From Eustoma russellianum (taxonomy: Eukaryota > Streptophyta > Magnoliopsida > Gentianales > Gentianaceae), in assembly GCA_036186865.1 (NCBI GenBank), contig AP025071.1, positions 14,908,036 through 14,972,035 of the forward strand: DNA of 64,000 bases, read 5' to 3'. The translations under genes and the position numbers were made by a program. Positions within the stretch are counted from its first letter, which is position 1; each line of letters opens with the position of its first letter. Below the pieces are notes generated by a model. It was not told where the DNA came from and made no database searches. It saw nothing but the letters and a program-made list of their open reading frames with translations. This document shows positions 1-13,585 of this stretch, piece by piece.

Positions 1-384
1 ATCTCTCTTTTTACCTTTGTAAGACCAAGAAAGATCACCCAAGTTGGGGTACCAAAAGGTACTCTTGCAAAGGGTTGAATCAATAACCCTTAAAGGACGC
101 TCTAGATATACATGATGAGCATAACACTCTAGAAATGCATGATTCTTTGTATAAATTGCTCTTTATTTCTTTTGCTTCTTATCACATTTTCTTTTGATGT
201 AATTTACAAAATAGAAGGGAGAGAAAAACATGATTTAAGAGGGAGAGAGAGATTAATTTAAGGGGAGCACGATATGAAATTCAAATTTTGAATTTAAAAA
301 TTTATGCATGATTGTAGGGGAGCGATCATGACACATTTAAATCATGAATAGAGATTATTTTGCAAATCATCAAAAGAGAGAGAA
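1..384 (+). pseudogene. Internally deleted copia interior (element H)
   Basis: This stretch aligns by eye to three separate places inside element A: the gag-protease spacer near 28780 (GATCACCCAAG and GGTACC words), the post-integrase region near 30270 (repeated GAAATGCATGAT), and the 3' untranslated polypurine region near 32050. Protease, integrase, reverse transcriptase and RNase H are missing between these blocks, so it is a deleted, non-coding copy. Purine runs at about 213-290 and 372-384 resemble the multiple polypurine tracts of A; the last one directly precedes the LTR. The left end lies outside the window, so a 5' LTR cannot be assessed. Confidence 0.7.
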
Positions 385-3042
385 TGCTGAGAAACCAGAG
401 TTTGATTGATCTGAAAATGTATGATTTAAATGTTACGTATTTCCGATATACATGATCTAATTGCTACTTGACATGCGTACATGATAAATATGATTTACAT
501 GTTGATATATATTGTTGCCGTAATAACGTGCCATAAAGAGTTAAGGCCTACATCAAATGGCAAACAATTGTTGTCTTTATACTATTTTCAGGTGCCATGA
601 TAAATTAACTAAAATATTTCATTTAATGAAGTGCTTAAGGAGATGAACTAACTAGTTCATTAAATGGAGATATATTTGGAAATAACCACTTGGAAATAAA
701 TTTGGAATGCAAAGTTCTCTCTTTACACTTACACACACGACACATATACATATGTTATATATATACATATTTTTTATAACGACAAATTATACGTTTTTAT
801 CCCGACGTTTTACCGACACATCATAAACGTACATCGAAATTATACTGCTATATGCACATCATATTTGTGATATATACAGATTCCATATCGCACATTACAT
901 GTCATAAAGTTACCAAAATTATGTCGACATGTCACGAGTCCATAAACCGAAAATTGTCGCATCAGGTGACTATCGGATCATCACCGACATGTCACGTACT
1001 TACCTTATAAAGATGTCCAGCCTATATACACTCCAAATACTCAAATATTTTGTGCACCACATGTCAAAATCAGACTCTAAGTCATACCATGTTTATGCAC
1101 GTTAATCATCGACAATTTGCATGATTTGTTGAAAATTCAAACTCAAATATTTTCATCACATGAGGCGTTTTTAATCTCAGGTATTATAGCTTACAATACA
1201 CTTTATTTTATGTATATTATGTGTAACATAACATATATTACACGTCTAAGATGTTTGAGATTAATCGGAGAAAAATCGCGTAATCAATGAAAGTCGAATA
1301 TTCACTTCTATACACTTCTATATACATGGATGTTTTTGTTGTATGTAACCTATATCTAGACAGTTTTTACACATCTAAGACATATTAGAGTATTCTAGAA
1401 AAACAAATTAAGGATTGATTGAAATTAACCATATGTGTGAAGATTGTGCATCATTATTTGACAAAATTTACAAAAGCAATTTCAGCACATGGAGCTGAGG
1501 TGACACGCCATTTACAACCCTCTAAGAGCCTAGGTGGAGCTTGTTTTCCACTTTGATTGGTGGAGGATAAGGCAAATATGATTGGCGACATTGAATAGGC
1601 AAGACACAGAAGGAAAGATTTCAAAATCAAACCAAGTGATGAAGTTTTCAGCACATGGTCTTTGGGCCGATTTTTAGGTGTCATTATGCTCCAAATTTCT
1701 TCCAAAATTGAGGGCCAATAACATCGTGATTGATTGATAATTAACATGTGTGATTTTGAGCATGTGTTTCAGATTTTATTGATAAATTTCCAGCTCATTT
1801 TATGAAGTACCAAGTTGGAAAATGATGGTCTATCATGAAGTGAGATCTAGGCAAAGACACATCGTTCGTCCAATCGTATTTTGCCAAGTAAGCAAGGGTG
1901 TGTCACAATATTATACAAGGTAATCTTCCAAGGCATTCAAGACAAATTTGAAGGGAGAATTCAGCCATGGGGCGTCCACACCATCTATAAAAGGAGGCAA
2001 GATGATTCAAGAAAAAACCAACCCAAAGTTCATATCCTATCAAGATCAAGCAAGACTATTCTCTTCTTCTCTTATTCTTTTCTCTTGCTCTTAGCCTCAA
2101 GCCTATCCTTCTTGTCTTCCATATACTGTATAGGCTTTGAATATACCACCCACATACATCGATTTCTTTTACAAGGTTGATCAAGGTGTGATCACACCTT
2201 CATTTGTTCGGTGGTGGTATTTGTGTTGTTGTTTTATATTGTTTAAGGGTAGAGTTAGTGTTTAACTCCATTCACCCTTGTGTCAAGGTGTTATTTATGA
2301 TTAGTGAATAACGAAGAAGGTATCCTCGAAGACTGGAGTAGGTCGATTTGACCAAACCAGTATAAAAATCTTGGTGTAATTACTTTCAACACTTTTACTT
2401 TTACTTTTCGATTTTGTGAATGGTTTTCATACTCATGGAAAAGTAGCAAAAGTTTTCCAAAAATCACAGTATTTTGCAAAAACTATAGACATACGTCTTA
2501 GCTTTCATTTGGGATAAGTTCCATCCATTTTAGATAAGTAAGTCAGTCAAACGTTCATAGTTCTGAGACTAATGCAATCTAATTCTCAGATTTTCAAAGG
2601 TTGAGAACATCAATGTGGCTCACATAATTGCCAAGAGAATTTGAAAAACTGTTTCAAACCATTAAAGTAAACATCTTAAGGGTCATACCATAAAATTTTC
2701 ATGTCATTTAGAGTTGTCAATTAATAGGAATAAGTTTTTCATTTTGAAGCAAAGTTTCTAGCAGATTGACACAATCTGTGCAAAAACAGGTTTTCAAGGG
2801 GTTGCACTTGGAGTTTAAATCTTAATTATTTTGATACATTAACAACATCTGAGATCACATTGTCACCAAATTTCATATTTTTTGGAGGTCTACAACCTGG
2901 TCAACTAGTTAATTCAAATAAGGATCTGAAAACAGAAATTATTTTCAGAAGTGAGTTATTTGGTCTAAAAAGTTTTAAAAACCGATTTTCTACACTCGCT
3001 ATTTAACCTCCCCCCTTCTAGTAGTGTTATACATGTCCTACA
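385..3042 (+). repeat. 3' LTR of element H (A-related copia)
   Basis: It starts TGCTGAGA after a purine tract and ends CCTACA. Its order of landmarks matches the A LTR: a TAACGTGCCATAAAG block, TGTCACGTACTTACC with a TATAAA-like word, TTTCAGCACATG, then CTGGAGTAGGTCG near 2334, and a C-rich end with CTTCTAGTAGTG. It is diverged from A, so it is an older or separate subfamily. The short ORFs inside are not genes. Confidence 0.75.
1986..1994 (+). promoter_or_regulatory. TATA box of the H LTR
   Basis: TATAAAAGG lies about two thirds into the LTR and is followed by a pyrimidine-rich leader, as expected for the U3/R boundary. The corresponding word in the A LTRs is CATAAAAGG. Confidence 0.6.
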
Positions 3043-3900
3043 TGATATAGCCATCATATAAAATGTTATGTTTAAATGATTATGGAAATGATATATTATG
3101 ACATGTTTATGCAAAAATGGATATGGATATCATGATTTGAGTTTTCATTGTGACAAAAGTTGTTTGACATCGTTTTAAAGACATCGTATCGTAAGACATT
3201 ACATTACATGGGTTATTTAGGGAATTGATGCCTATAGAGAATGAGACTAAGTATGATGATTATCTTAGACCTAGATTGGGGATATTAAGGATGGACATGT
3301 ATATTGAGCGTTGGTATGCACTTTAGAGTAGAAGAACGTTTACTTTGATGATGATGTTAAGCATATATGTGTTATATGTTAATTGATTTCTTTATGTTAT
3401 TCACTTTATCTATTAAAGTTGGAGACGCAAAATGTTATGTTTTTTATTTACGTATCATTATTTTATCACCTCGTCTTCAAATGTTTGATCGATATGGCGT
3501 ATCCGTGTGGACTATTTGCTGGGCGATTCGTTTATTGCTCACACTTGCCTTTATCACTATTTGCAGAGAACAGGGACAACGGTACAGGTCATAGAGTACA
3601 AGCTCAGATAGATTACCCATGATCAGAGAAGTATGCCAGAGAGTTATATTTTGAAGATGTTAGATATTTGATTATGTTGTATTTAGAAGATCTCGAGACT
3701 TAGTACATTATGACTTGTATGGATTTGTAATGTAATGTAATGCATGTCGATTGTATTTCATTTATATTTATGTTGCTTCCGCTATATTGTAGCATGATTA
3801 TGTTGACATGCACATGTATGATATCGACGCCTTGTACTTCTCGTAGCAGGGTACGGCGGGTGCACCATGCCAAAACCTTAGTTCTGAGTAGGGCGCTATA
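3043..3900 (+). repeat. 3' part of the 5' LTR of gypsy-type element J
   Basis: This block ends directly before a PBS. Its last 60 bases share TACGGCGGGTGCACC and GACGCCT words with the ends of the element I LTRs read on the minus strand, which ties J to the same family. Its left end abuts the H LTR, so H probably inserted here, but the other flank is outside the window. The small ORFs at 3367-3622 have no recognisable features. Confidence 0.6.
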
Positions 3901-3902
3901 GG

Positions 3903-3914
3903 TGGTATCAGAGC
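3903..3914 (+). other. Primer-binding site of J (initiator tRNA-Met type)
   Basis: TGGTATCAGAGC occurs two bases after the LTR end and primes minus-strand DNA synthesis in plant LTR retrotransposons. The next 150 bases share words with the I leader (CTAGATCCA, GATCTTAGATGAGAG). Confidence 0.75.
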
Positions 3915-4487
3915 AATGGCTCTAGATCCACTGTGGACACATAAAGTAAACTACGGTATAAACTTAAAAAGTGATCTTAGAATTAAGTAACATCGTAGAT
4001 GTAAAAAATGATCTTAGATGAGAGTGATAGCCTTACAGCCTTAGACTAAGCCAATTAGAACGGTTTATAAGTAAACGGCCAAAACGAACCTTATCTTTAC
4101 TGAATAGAGGGTTATCTTGGAACCCTAACAATTAGGACTATTTTCTAAAGGGCATGAATAGTTATCTCAGAGAAAAATTTCCTTATATTAATATAGACAA
4201 TCTATTAAACCAAATGGAAAAGCTTTCGAGAAGATGATCTCAAACTTAAGTATTGATCTTAGCCATAAGAAATGGTTTTTAGAATTTATGTCATGATATT
4301 AAATTGTTACACTAATAACAATTTTAGAAATAATTGTAACCCTAATGATAAGTAACAATTTTAGAGACAAGATATGATCGTATGAAGGATAAATTCAGAT
4401 GTACCTAAGGATACTATTTGGATTGGAATTACGTATTTTTGCTTAAGTATGCATGATTAGCTTTGTACATAATTCCATAGACTCAAC

Positions 4488-6556
4488 TAGGGGTGTACTT
4501 GGTCCGGTCCGGCCGGTTTTTGCGTATGTTGTCAACCAAACCGTTTGTAACGGTTTTGACATTCTGGAACTGGAACCGGACCAGAACCGGTCAACAAACT
4601 GTTTGACCGGTCCGGTTTGGTTTGGTTTGGTTCCGGTTTTTTCCGGTTTCAACAGCATAACAATTCAAGATCAGTGTCTCTTTGTGACCTCAGGTCACAT
4701 GCTCGAGACGCAAAATCAGTCTCAGAGCCAAAATCACCTTGTTCGACACAATTTCCATCACCATTTTGCGGAACAAGTTGGCTGGACCGCAAGACCAACG
4801 ATGCTGCTGGAAACGGAACGCCTTGAAAGTACTAGGAAGTTCACTTTTCACCTACAATCAGAATCAACCTTTAAACAATAAAATATGGAAGAAAGGTCTG
4901 ATATTGCTTCCAAAAAAAATAATACTGCTCAATTGTCTAAGAATTTAAAATTTGTTCTGCCAATTTCAGTGAATTAGTCACCTGAAGATCTCCCAAGTAT
5001 AAAAATTTCTAGCCCTTAAGGCCTGCTCGGACAGCAAGATGTAACAGACAGTTGCAAATTAACAAACATGTTAATATCATGGAGACAAATTAAACAATAA
5101 ACGTATAGCATTACAAGCATACGGTAAATAAACGTATAGCATTAAAATAAACAGCTAAATAATCAAATGAGACAAATTAAACAATAAACGTATAGCATTA
5201 AAAGCATACGGTAAAGACTGAGTACCATCTCCCTTGTAGAAAACAAGTATACTTTCAGTTGTTGCTAGATGTCTTTTTTGTGTCAGTTTGTTGCATAACC
5301 TCAGAGTTTTGCTTGCCGAAATTACTAGGGGCATACAAATGCGCGGGAGAGATTTGTAATGGAGGTAGAAGCAATCAAGCAGGAACATGCATTACTTGAA
5401 GACCAGTTAATTTCTGTGAAGAAGTTGATAGAGAACGTGATTGTAGAAGTAGATACTCAAAAGAAAAAGGTGAATTGGTTAAACATTTGAATACCCATCG
5501 ATATGTCACCCCTGGGATATTTATCTTTCCAGATGCACTAAAGTATCTATATCGAAAGGTAACCATTTGAATACACTTTTATTCAGGTCTCTGTGAAGTC
5601 TGATGCTGTTTCACATATATATCAATTATCGCATATATACATTCCAAAACAAAGAAATATCTGCAAAACAAAGTTTATATATATCGCATATATATACATA
5701 AACAGAGAGGTCACTGGAACCAATCGAAGATGTCATTCCAGTACAAGTTCCGTCAATAGACTCAATACCCAAGCATGTATTCATTATACAAGTGACGCAC
5801 CAGTAAGAATGTAAGATAGTCTTCGTCCGACTCTTCAATATCAAAGGCCAAACCGCCAAAGTCTGAGGACTTTACTGTAAAATGAACAAAAATGCATATC
5901 AGACTCCAAATCATCGAATCTTTAAAGAAACTTAGAAGGGCTGCTGAAGAAAATTACCGTGAAACGGAGGGAAAAATTTGTTTCCACTTTCTCTGTGAAA
6001 CTATTTTGTTTCCCGCGAAACAAAGAGGGGAAACGGTGGTGGGTGGTTATGGTTGTGGGTTTGCGGCGTTTGCCTGTTTGGGACGATGGAAGAAAACTTC
6101 AGCAGTGTGTATTTGCGCAGGAGAGAAGCTGGTCGCTGGTGCCTGGAGGTGGAGAGGAGATGGCGAGATGAAAACTGGAAAATGGAAATGAAATGACAAT
6201 GAATTAGGGTTTTTGCCTTTGGGTGTGTGAAAGACTGAAAAGTGAAACGGTGGGTGGGTTCAGCTTCTAGAAGAAGTTTCTAGTTTTGAGTTTCGAGTAG
6301 CTGGGGTGGGGAACCGGGAAATTAAAAATATTACATAATATATATAATATTTAATATATAAATTAATAAATATAGGGAACCGGTCCGGTCCGGTTTGACA
6401 GTTTAAAGTTATAAAAACCGAAACCAAACCGTAATGCACAGTCCGGTTTTCTCTTCGCAAATAAACCGGCTGTTAAACTGCGGTTTGGTTTTAAACAGTC
6501 CGGTTTAGTGCGGTTCAGTTATCCGGTCCGGTTTTCCAAATTTTTGTTCAGCGCTA
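4488..6556. mobile_element. hAT-like non-autonomous DNA transposon (K)
   Basis: The element is bounded by a perfect 8-bp direct repeat GACTCAAC (4480-4487 and 6557-6564), the target-site length of hAT transposons. Its ends are imperfect inverted repeats: TAGGGGTGTAC on the left and TAGCGCTGAAC read inward from the right. Both subterminal zones (4498-4650 and 6378-6535) are crowded with CCGGTCCGG, GGTTTGGTT and ACCGG words in both orientations, the style of hAT subterminal repeats. No transposase domain is seen. The interior (4660-6240) has different base composition and may be captured host sequence. Confidence 0.7.
5359..5490 (+). other. Possible captured exon fragment in K
   Basis: A 43-residue reading frame with a heptad-like, charged composition (a KQEHALLEDQL stretch, then KKLIENV and VDTQKKK) that would suit a short coiled coil. 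The upstream bases continue codon-like sequence only with a frame break, so it may be an exon captured by the transposon. No family is recognised, and chance cannot be excluded at this length. Confidence 0.2.
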
Positions 6557-7902
6557 GACTCAACCTTGTAAGATATAAACATTCCAAACTAAAATTAATT
6601 AAAAGAAGCGAGTCAATGCTCTACTTTTGATAGGAGTGTTGGAACATAGTTTTGGGAATAAATAGAGGTCGCAGGACTAAGTTATAATGTGTAGTAGAAC
6701 GGAAGCCCTAAGAAATGATTTGTTAGCATTATGACTAATAGGGATTAGTAAAGAAAATTAGACGAAGGGTTTACAGTTAAGATTAAGACAATGAATTTAG
6801 AATTTTCAGAATAGGTCAAAAATATTAGTGGCATTAGAGATATAAATCCATACAATAAGCGTACACTAATATAAGTAAAGATAATGGAATGATAAGTTAT
6901 TACATATCGTGGGTTATGTATTAATTTCTAGGAACTTCGAGTTATTTGGCTGGAATTAATAGGCTTAAGTTGGAATCAAGAAAGCATAAGTGAATAGTGG
7001 TTGATAGTCATGTACGGTTTATCGGGAGTAGAAGAATATAAAGACCGGTACATAGTCGAATTCTCAACGAGGATAACTTATAGAAATTGTACAAAGGTTG
7101 GGCTACTGTTTCAACTAGTCAATAAGCATGTACAACAAAGTATATCTATAATTTAAATATTTTTCAAGGATTTTTATTTAATGATTTCATAGGGGTATAT
7201 TCAAACTCTCTAAGAAATCGGTGTTTCTAAAGACAACATGATGATATAGTATTTAAAAAAATTCATTACATATACTTGTAAAAAATTTATTTTGCTAATA
7301 TTAAAATTATTATCTTTTATATTAAGTAACTAGCAGTTTACTAGAAGCTTATTTCCTTTTAAAATGATTATATATTATAGAAAATAAAGGACATAGTGTA
7401 TAAATCATTTTATAAAAAGGATTTTACGATCAATGTGTTTCAACCGTGTTAAAATAGTCTTAATCGTAAGACCTTTGAAAACAAGTATATACTACTATGA
7501 TTTTAAAATATATAGTAATTATTTAAACAAGTAACCAGGTCTTTGCAAGTAAATCTATACACAACTACACATACTAAGTTATAGATATATCCGAAGGAAT
7601 AAGGATATAATCATAGAATTACGATCAATAGTATGTAAGGGTTATTTTAACGGATGGATTTCTATATATTAAGGGAGTATGGTAAGTATAGTGCAGAACT
7701 TGGTAGAGACTTAGAGGTATAATTATCTGTTCAGGTAAAGGATTATACGATTAGTCGTAAGAATTTAGAATCATAGATTACTGATATTAAGTTGAACGAT
7801 ACACGATTAAAAGGTACAATGGAATTTGAGGATTGACTTCTTAACAGTGAGTTCGATAGGACACACAAGTTTCGAGGATGAAACTTTTTATAATAGAAGA
7901 AA

Positions 7903-9678
7903 TGTTACGATCCGTATTTCCAGGTCAATAGAAAAATAAATAAGATAATAGAAAAAAAATAAAAGTTCGACATCGATAAAGTCACGAGGGAATAAAAACT
8001 TGAATAAGAATTTAGTAGGACATCGATTGTATATAACGGGTTCACATATTAGGTCACACTCCCAATTTCATTATCGTCCAATAGTATAAGATCGGCTAAG
8101 ATAGAATATTGGGGTTAGAAACGATCACAAAAATAATTGAATGATAAATTACTCAATATGTCGATATATGACGAAACTAGGTGACCTACACTTTACGAGT
8201 TCACGATAAAACTTAAATAACACTAGTTGGTACCAACTTAAATTATTAGGCTAAAGTAAATCAAAACTAAAAGACATGACACAAGAAATTAGGACTACTT
8301 AAATAAAGAAAAAAGAAAGTAGGACATACCAAGATATTTTGGGAAGAAGAAAAGAAAAATAGTTATACATACATACATGTATGTAGGGCGGCAATGAGGA
8401 AGAAAAGGAAGAAGGAATTTGTGGTTAAATTAATACCCCAACAAAATATCAAGTGTAGAATATTGTGTATAAACCATATAATGATATTTTGTCCTATTCT
8501 ACACCTACCAACCCCTCTTAACCGCCCCACCCCTATACAAGTAAGAAGATGATTTTTGTTGTCTTGTACAACCAAGAAGCAATCATATTTTATACCCAGA
8601 GCTTCCACAATTCTTATACCATTCGTACACATTCAACAACCACAAACTACTTCCTTCACACCCCTTGTACCCGGCCACTTCATGGAAAAGGAAGAAGATA
8701 TTTTACAGCCAACAAGAAACAATTATGCATTTCACCAAAAAGCCTTCCAACTCCTTACACCTTCTCTTCCAATTCTTACACACTCCAACCGAACCAAACC
8801 ACTCCCTCTTTTCCTCACATGGTCGGCCACCTATAGTCAAAGAGAGAAGAAATATCTTGCCTTCTACTCCATGTTCTTACACCTTCAAACAATCATCATT
8901 CTTTCTTCCAACTTTCTCCAAACATCATGTCTCCCTCCTAACCCCCTTACAAGACTTCAAGATGAAGTATCCCTCTCATTTTGTATCCCAACTGCCCCCC
9001 TCTCTATCTTTCTTCTTGTTTTCATCCTTAATCAATTTCATCTCCTATACACTCTCTCTTCCCTTTCCAAGAAAGAAAAACAAAGTCTTCCAACCTCCAT
9101 TTTAGCTCCATGGCCGAGAGTTAAGCAAAGGAAAACCAAGAGAAAAATTTCTTCTCTTCACCATAACATCACTCCAAGACAAGGTTTTCTTTCTCATCTA
9201 GCCACGATTGAATAAGATAAAGTCTCCACTTGCTCCTTTCTCATCTAGCTCACTAAAGAGGTTCCTTCTTTAAACAGATATAGTATGGAGTCCGGGATCA
9301 AACTATCTACGTATCTTTCAGTTGATTCAATATCCTTAAGTTATCCTCCTTCATATAAGTGATGCTGGCCGAAAATTTTAGAACCAAGGAAGAAGGATTA
9401 TCAATGTAAGAACTTTATGTAAGATGAGTTTAACTTTTTCTATTTATCCATTTTCATGGTTGCTCATTAACCCTCTTATTTTTGTGTGCCAACCGTGGCT
9501 CCTTTAAGGTAAAAATGAGAAGGTTTTCTTCAAACCAAGTGAAGAAATCTTCACTTTCATTCTAAGGTTAAGTGAGAAAGGAAAGTACTCTTCCAAGATC
9601 CTTCATGGATTTTCAAAGACCTAAGTATACATGTTCATATAAATTTGGATCATTCATGATGTAAGTTCAAGGTTTTGG
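7903..9678 (+). repeat. 3' LTR of J, left segment
   Basis: It starts TGTTACGATCC right after the conserved pol-end word and runs until element I interrupts it at a TTTGG target site. Positions 8540-9215 are pyrimidine-rich with many CTTC and CCTT runs; this gives overlapping open frames of up to 219 codons that look like leader sequence, not protein. The sequence resumes at 19655. Confidence 0.6.
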
Positions 9679-12600
9679 TGTGGTGCCCCACACCCCAGCC
9701 CCGCCGGAGTCGGTGCACCCGCCGTACTTCACTAAGGAGAGTACTAGGCGTCGTCTCATACGTGTCATGATCCATGATATAATGCATGGAATATCGCGCT
9801 TACACATAAATAATTAAGCGAAACCCTGGCAGAATTTAAAACTTCAAATTAAAATCATCCACACGATCATTCATAGTTTACATATCAAATCAAAAGTATT
9901 GAGAGTCACAGAACCAGTGTTTTCTATCTCAATTATGTCATCAGTCATCAATCATAGCTGGCCAGTCATGTCTCCTAAACTCGTCCACTCCTTGCTGCGC
10001 TCATGGGTAGGGGACCCTAGGCTCATCCTCAATCCACTCTACTTTATTCCCTGCAGCCTCTGGGAGGGAAAAATAGGGGGTGAGTGACAAAGTCACCAGC
10101 AAATATACCATAAACAATCATGCATTAACTGGAAAGTACATACAAGAACCGAACCCCAAAATTCGGGTTAGAACATACCTGACCTTCCATTAAGTACTCG
10201 TAAGAAGTCAACACAAGGTATATCCGAGATCATAGCTTATGAAAGGATCATCACTCAATAAAGGATCATGGCATACAAAAAGGTCATCACTCAATCAAGA
10301 TCATAACCTATGAGCTACCAATTCATAACAACTTGGCCTTACGTATCAACAGTAGAGAAATCATAACCTATGTAACTTTACCTCTAGCATTTGGCTAGCA
10401 TCTCATCCCTTCAATCAATAGCCGTTAAGGCAATAAAATCATAACTTAGCCACGAAATAAGCAATAACACAGCCTAGTGCAAATAGACTTAACATCATGC
10501 TCTTGACCATATGCAATGCGCATGAATATGCAAAAGTAGCGCATAATGCCCTGCATCCAATACTCGATAGGGATCATCACTTAATGTGGGAAAATCATAA
10601 CCTAACCAAAGATCGTCTCTTAATGCAGAATATAACAGTAATGACTATAACTCACATCCATTCGTAACATAACAAAGATCATTACTCAAGGAAGTCACAC
10701 TTAGGTTCTATGAGGTCATGACAACTTAGTCTAATTATCATGCGTTACTACACAATGACTCCATAAACATGATATGCATGCATATGTACATGTGATGCAT
10801 CATGATAAAAATGAGAATATGGCTTTTCATGCTTTTCTTCAAATCATCATCATCATCGTCGTAAAACAATAGAGTGTTCAGATCTATGTCCCGGATCTGA
10901 GGCGGTACGTCATCTCGTATGGACGGGTCTATTATATCCGGACCCGGTCGGCATCATATTCTCGTGTTCAGATCTATGTCCCGGATCTGAGACAGTACGT
11001 CATCTCGTCTTTGCCGGGTCTATTATGTCCGGACCCGCACGGCCTCGTATCAGATCACTTAACCCTGATCTGGTGGGTTCATACTGGCCAAGTTCATACT
11101 CACACACGGTATCGATGGGGAATCATTCTTTTCAAAAATCATCTTTTGAAAATGCTTTTCATCTTTCTTTCTCATAAAAGACATGCTATAAATCATGTAC
11201 GTGATGATGATGCAATGCATGACATGCATTATGCGACTCGTAAACAAATGCATCATAACATGCATGCACGGACTTGTCTTTTAAACTGAAAAAAAAAACT
11301 GTCTAGCAATCACATTCTTGTTCATACAGCCTCGTGCTCATAAATTCATGCTCATATTCATAAACGCATGTCATACATATGCATAATGAAGGCTTAGACA
11401 CATGCTATAAAAATTTCATAACATTCCGAAATATCTAACGACCTCAAAACATCACACTATCATCAAAGGTACTGCTGAAATCAGCAGGGCAGTACCGCCT
11501 TACCCCAGTTTCGTGGGACATAAAACCTTATTCATTTTGATTCATTACCTGGAAAACATAGCTAATTCACCAAGGAACAATATTCATAAGACTAAACATC
11601 ACATTCAAACCTAAATCATCAAGATCGAAGCCTTACAACTTAAGACATTAAACTGTCCTATTTTCAAGTTTTGTACCACTAACTTCAACTCAGTTGTTAA
11701 CCATCCAAATGGTGGTTTTAGTCTGGTTTCTTTACATGAACATGAACCTCTATGCCCTAAGTAATTACCATAAAATTTCCAAAGCAATTCAATAAGTCGA
11801 GGGGGGTCATCTAGTTACTTTCCCAAAATGGGTACATGCAGAACCTGGAATGAGCAGTTATATCACGAATTGAATTGTGACCAAACCACAACTCCTTTTA
11901 CTAAAATTCTAACTCACAGATGTCATAAACGCATCAAAATATCATCATGTCAAAAATCAGCTCATTTGCACATTCCTAAGGTTCATTTTCAAGCCACACA
12001 ACATACTACTCGAAACTGTCATGTTCCAGCAACTCTGTTTGAGCAGTTTCACCAAAAATTTCATTAATAATAATTCACAACTCCTTTTATCAAAATGCCA
12101 CCTCTCACATTTCATATACACATAAGGCTATCACCATACCAAAAATTAGCCAATTCAAACACTCCTAAGATTCATGTTCAGGTCGTTCAACACAACACAT
12201 AAATCTGTTCAGTTCCAGTACTTCTGTTTGACCACTTCTTACTAAAAACTTCATTAAGGACAAACCACAGCTCCTTTTATTGAAATTACAACTCACACAT
12301 TTCATATACATATGAGGCTAACATCACACCACAAATTAGCCAAATTGAATCTCCTAAGATTCATGTTCAGGTCATGCAAAACGTCAGTTTTACCAAAAGA
12401 TTTATTAAAAATAAACCATAACTCTTTTTACTGCAATTCCAACTCTCACTTGTACTACACACAGAGCTAGTGTCATGTCAAAATTTAACTTAATTGAACG
12501 CTTCTAAGGTTCGTTCTCAAGTCACACAATCAGCAACACAAATCTGCCAGCTCCAGTAGTTTCAACACTTCTTCACCTTTTTATTGTTCAAGCATTCTTC

Positions 12601-13378
12601 AACCAACTTCATTTATTACGATGCCTTACTATACATCAAATACACATTTAAACATAGTTATTTCAAGTCTCATAACTCATTTTAGGCTACACATAACTCA
12701 TACCAACAGTCTTGCAATTTACGCTTAGAACATGTCACTTTTCATACCAACACTTTTCTTTACATCAACTAAGTTCATGTCTTGTTCTTAGAATCTTCAA
12801 CTAAGATTCATAACCTAAAAATGGCTAGTCATTCAAGCATGAACTTCACAAATAAGGCAAGATTGGCTAGAGTATACTTGCCTCTTTGAATCTTAGAGCT
12901 CTTCCTTAGCATGAGCCTCGGTTGGAATAGAATGAAGTCTTCCTCCAACTCCACTTATAGCCCACGGTTTTTGAGAGGAGAAAGAAAAATGACATTAGTT
13001 ACTATCTTAATAAAGAAACAACTATATTGAGATTATGATTTTCTTACAAAAATGAAGCTTGAAATGGATTCAAAACACCAAGATGTTGGCTCCTCATAGT
13101 AACTTGACAAATCTTCTCCTAGATGAGTTCTTGAGGCTTGAAGATCTTGGATTTCCTTAGGCTCACTAGCCATGTACTTTGATGAAGAAATAAGGGAGGC
13201 TCTTGCTCCTTGTAATTTCTTAAGTGTTGAATATTTGAGAGAAAGTTTTCTCCCCTTGGTTTATGGAGGCTTCCGTGAGTAGGAGTAAGAGGGAAGGAGA
13301 TCTTCCATAGCTTATTTAGGCTAACTAGAATCAATTAGCCTTAGTTACTTTTACCCCACTATGGTTACTTTTAGTTCA

Positions 13379-13438
13379 ACTATAGTTACTTTATGTCAAC
13401 TATAGTTACTTTATATCAACTATAGTTACTTTATTGCT
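13379..13438 (-). repeat. 20-bp tandem repeat, about 3 units (left I LTR)
   Basis: The unit CAACTATAGTTACTTTATGT (plus-strand reading) is repeated about three times with few changes. The equivalent place in the right LTR has about five units. Confidence 0.8.
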
Positions 13439-13575
13439 AAACTAGGTTACTTTACCCAACTAGTGTTACTTCCTTAACCTTGTAGTAAATTCTAAGTAAC
13501 CATGGTAATCTCCTTGGTCAACCATTGGGGGGCGGTTTTAGGCTTGGGTTGACCCCTTTACCATGCTTAATTTTT

Positions 13576-13585
13576 CTTATATAAA
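13576..13585 (-). promoter_or_regulatory. TATA box of I, left LTR
   Basis: On the minus strand this reads TTTATATAAG and lies upstream of the leader-like part of the LTR. The right LTR has the identical word at 19201-19210. Confidence 0.5.

Larger units (their letters stand above)
3915..7902 (+). mobile_element. Interior of J, non-coding gypsy derivative
   Basis: Apart from the nested hAT-like element, about 1.9 kb of interior remains and no gag or pol reading frame is recognisable. The right end carries GTTTCGAGGATGAAAC (7869-7884) just before the 3' LTR. A very similar word, GTTTCGAGGACGAAAC, sits at the same place in I; it is typical of the pol 3' end in Del/Tekay-type chromoviruses. J is therefore a non-autonomous or decayed gypsy element. 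A clear polypurine tract is not visible (weak AATAGAAGAAA only). Confidence 0.55.

Noticed and set aside
1881..2180. 99-codon frame with a hydrophobic segment (LLLLASSLSFLSS)
   Set aside because: It sits at the transcription start and leader of the H LTR; TCTT-rich leaders give such hydrophobic translations by chance.
5892..6191. 99-codon and 70-codon frames in the hAT-like element
   Set aside because: Overlapping frames in GC-richer sequence without recognisable domain; more likely captured leader or intron sequence.
8556..9215. 219-codon open frame, the longest in the left part outside known elements
   Set aside because: It lies in a pyrimidine-rich LTR leader, overlaps two other open frames of similar quality, and shows no domain, motif or plausible composition.
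9899..10087. 62-codon frame found identically at 15451
   Set aside because: The repetition only reflects the LTR pair of element I, not selection on a protein.
11011..11289. His/Met-rich 92-codon frame, repeated at 16559
   Set aside because: Present in both LTR copies of I and overlapped by an antisense frame; explained by CATGCAT-rich sequence.
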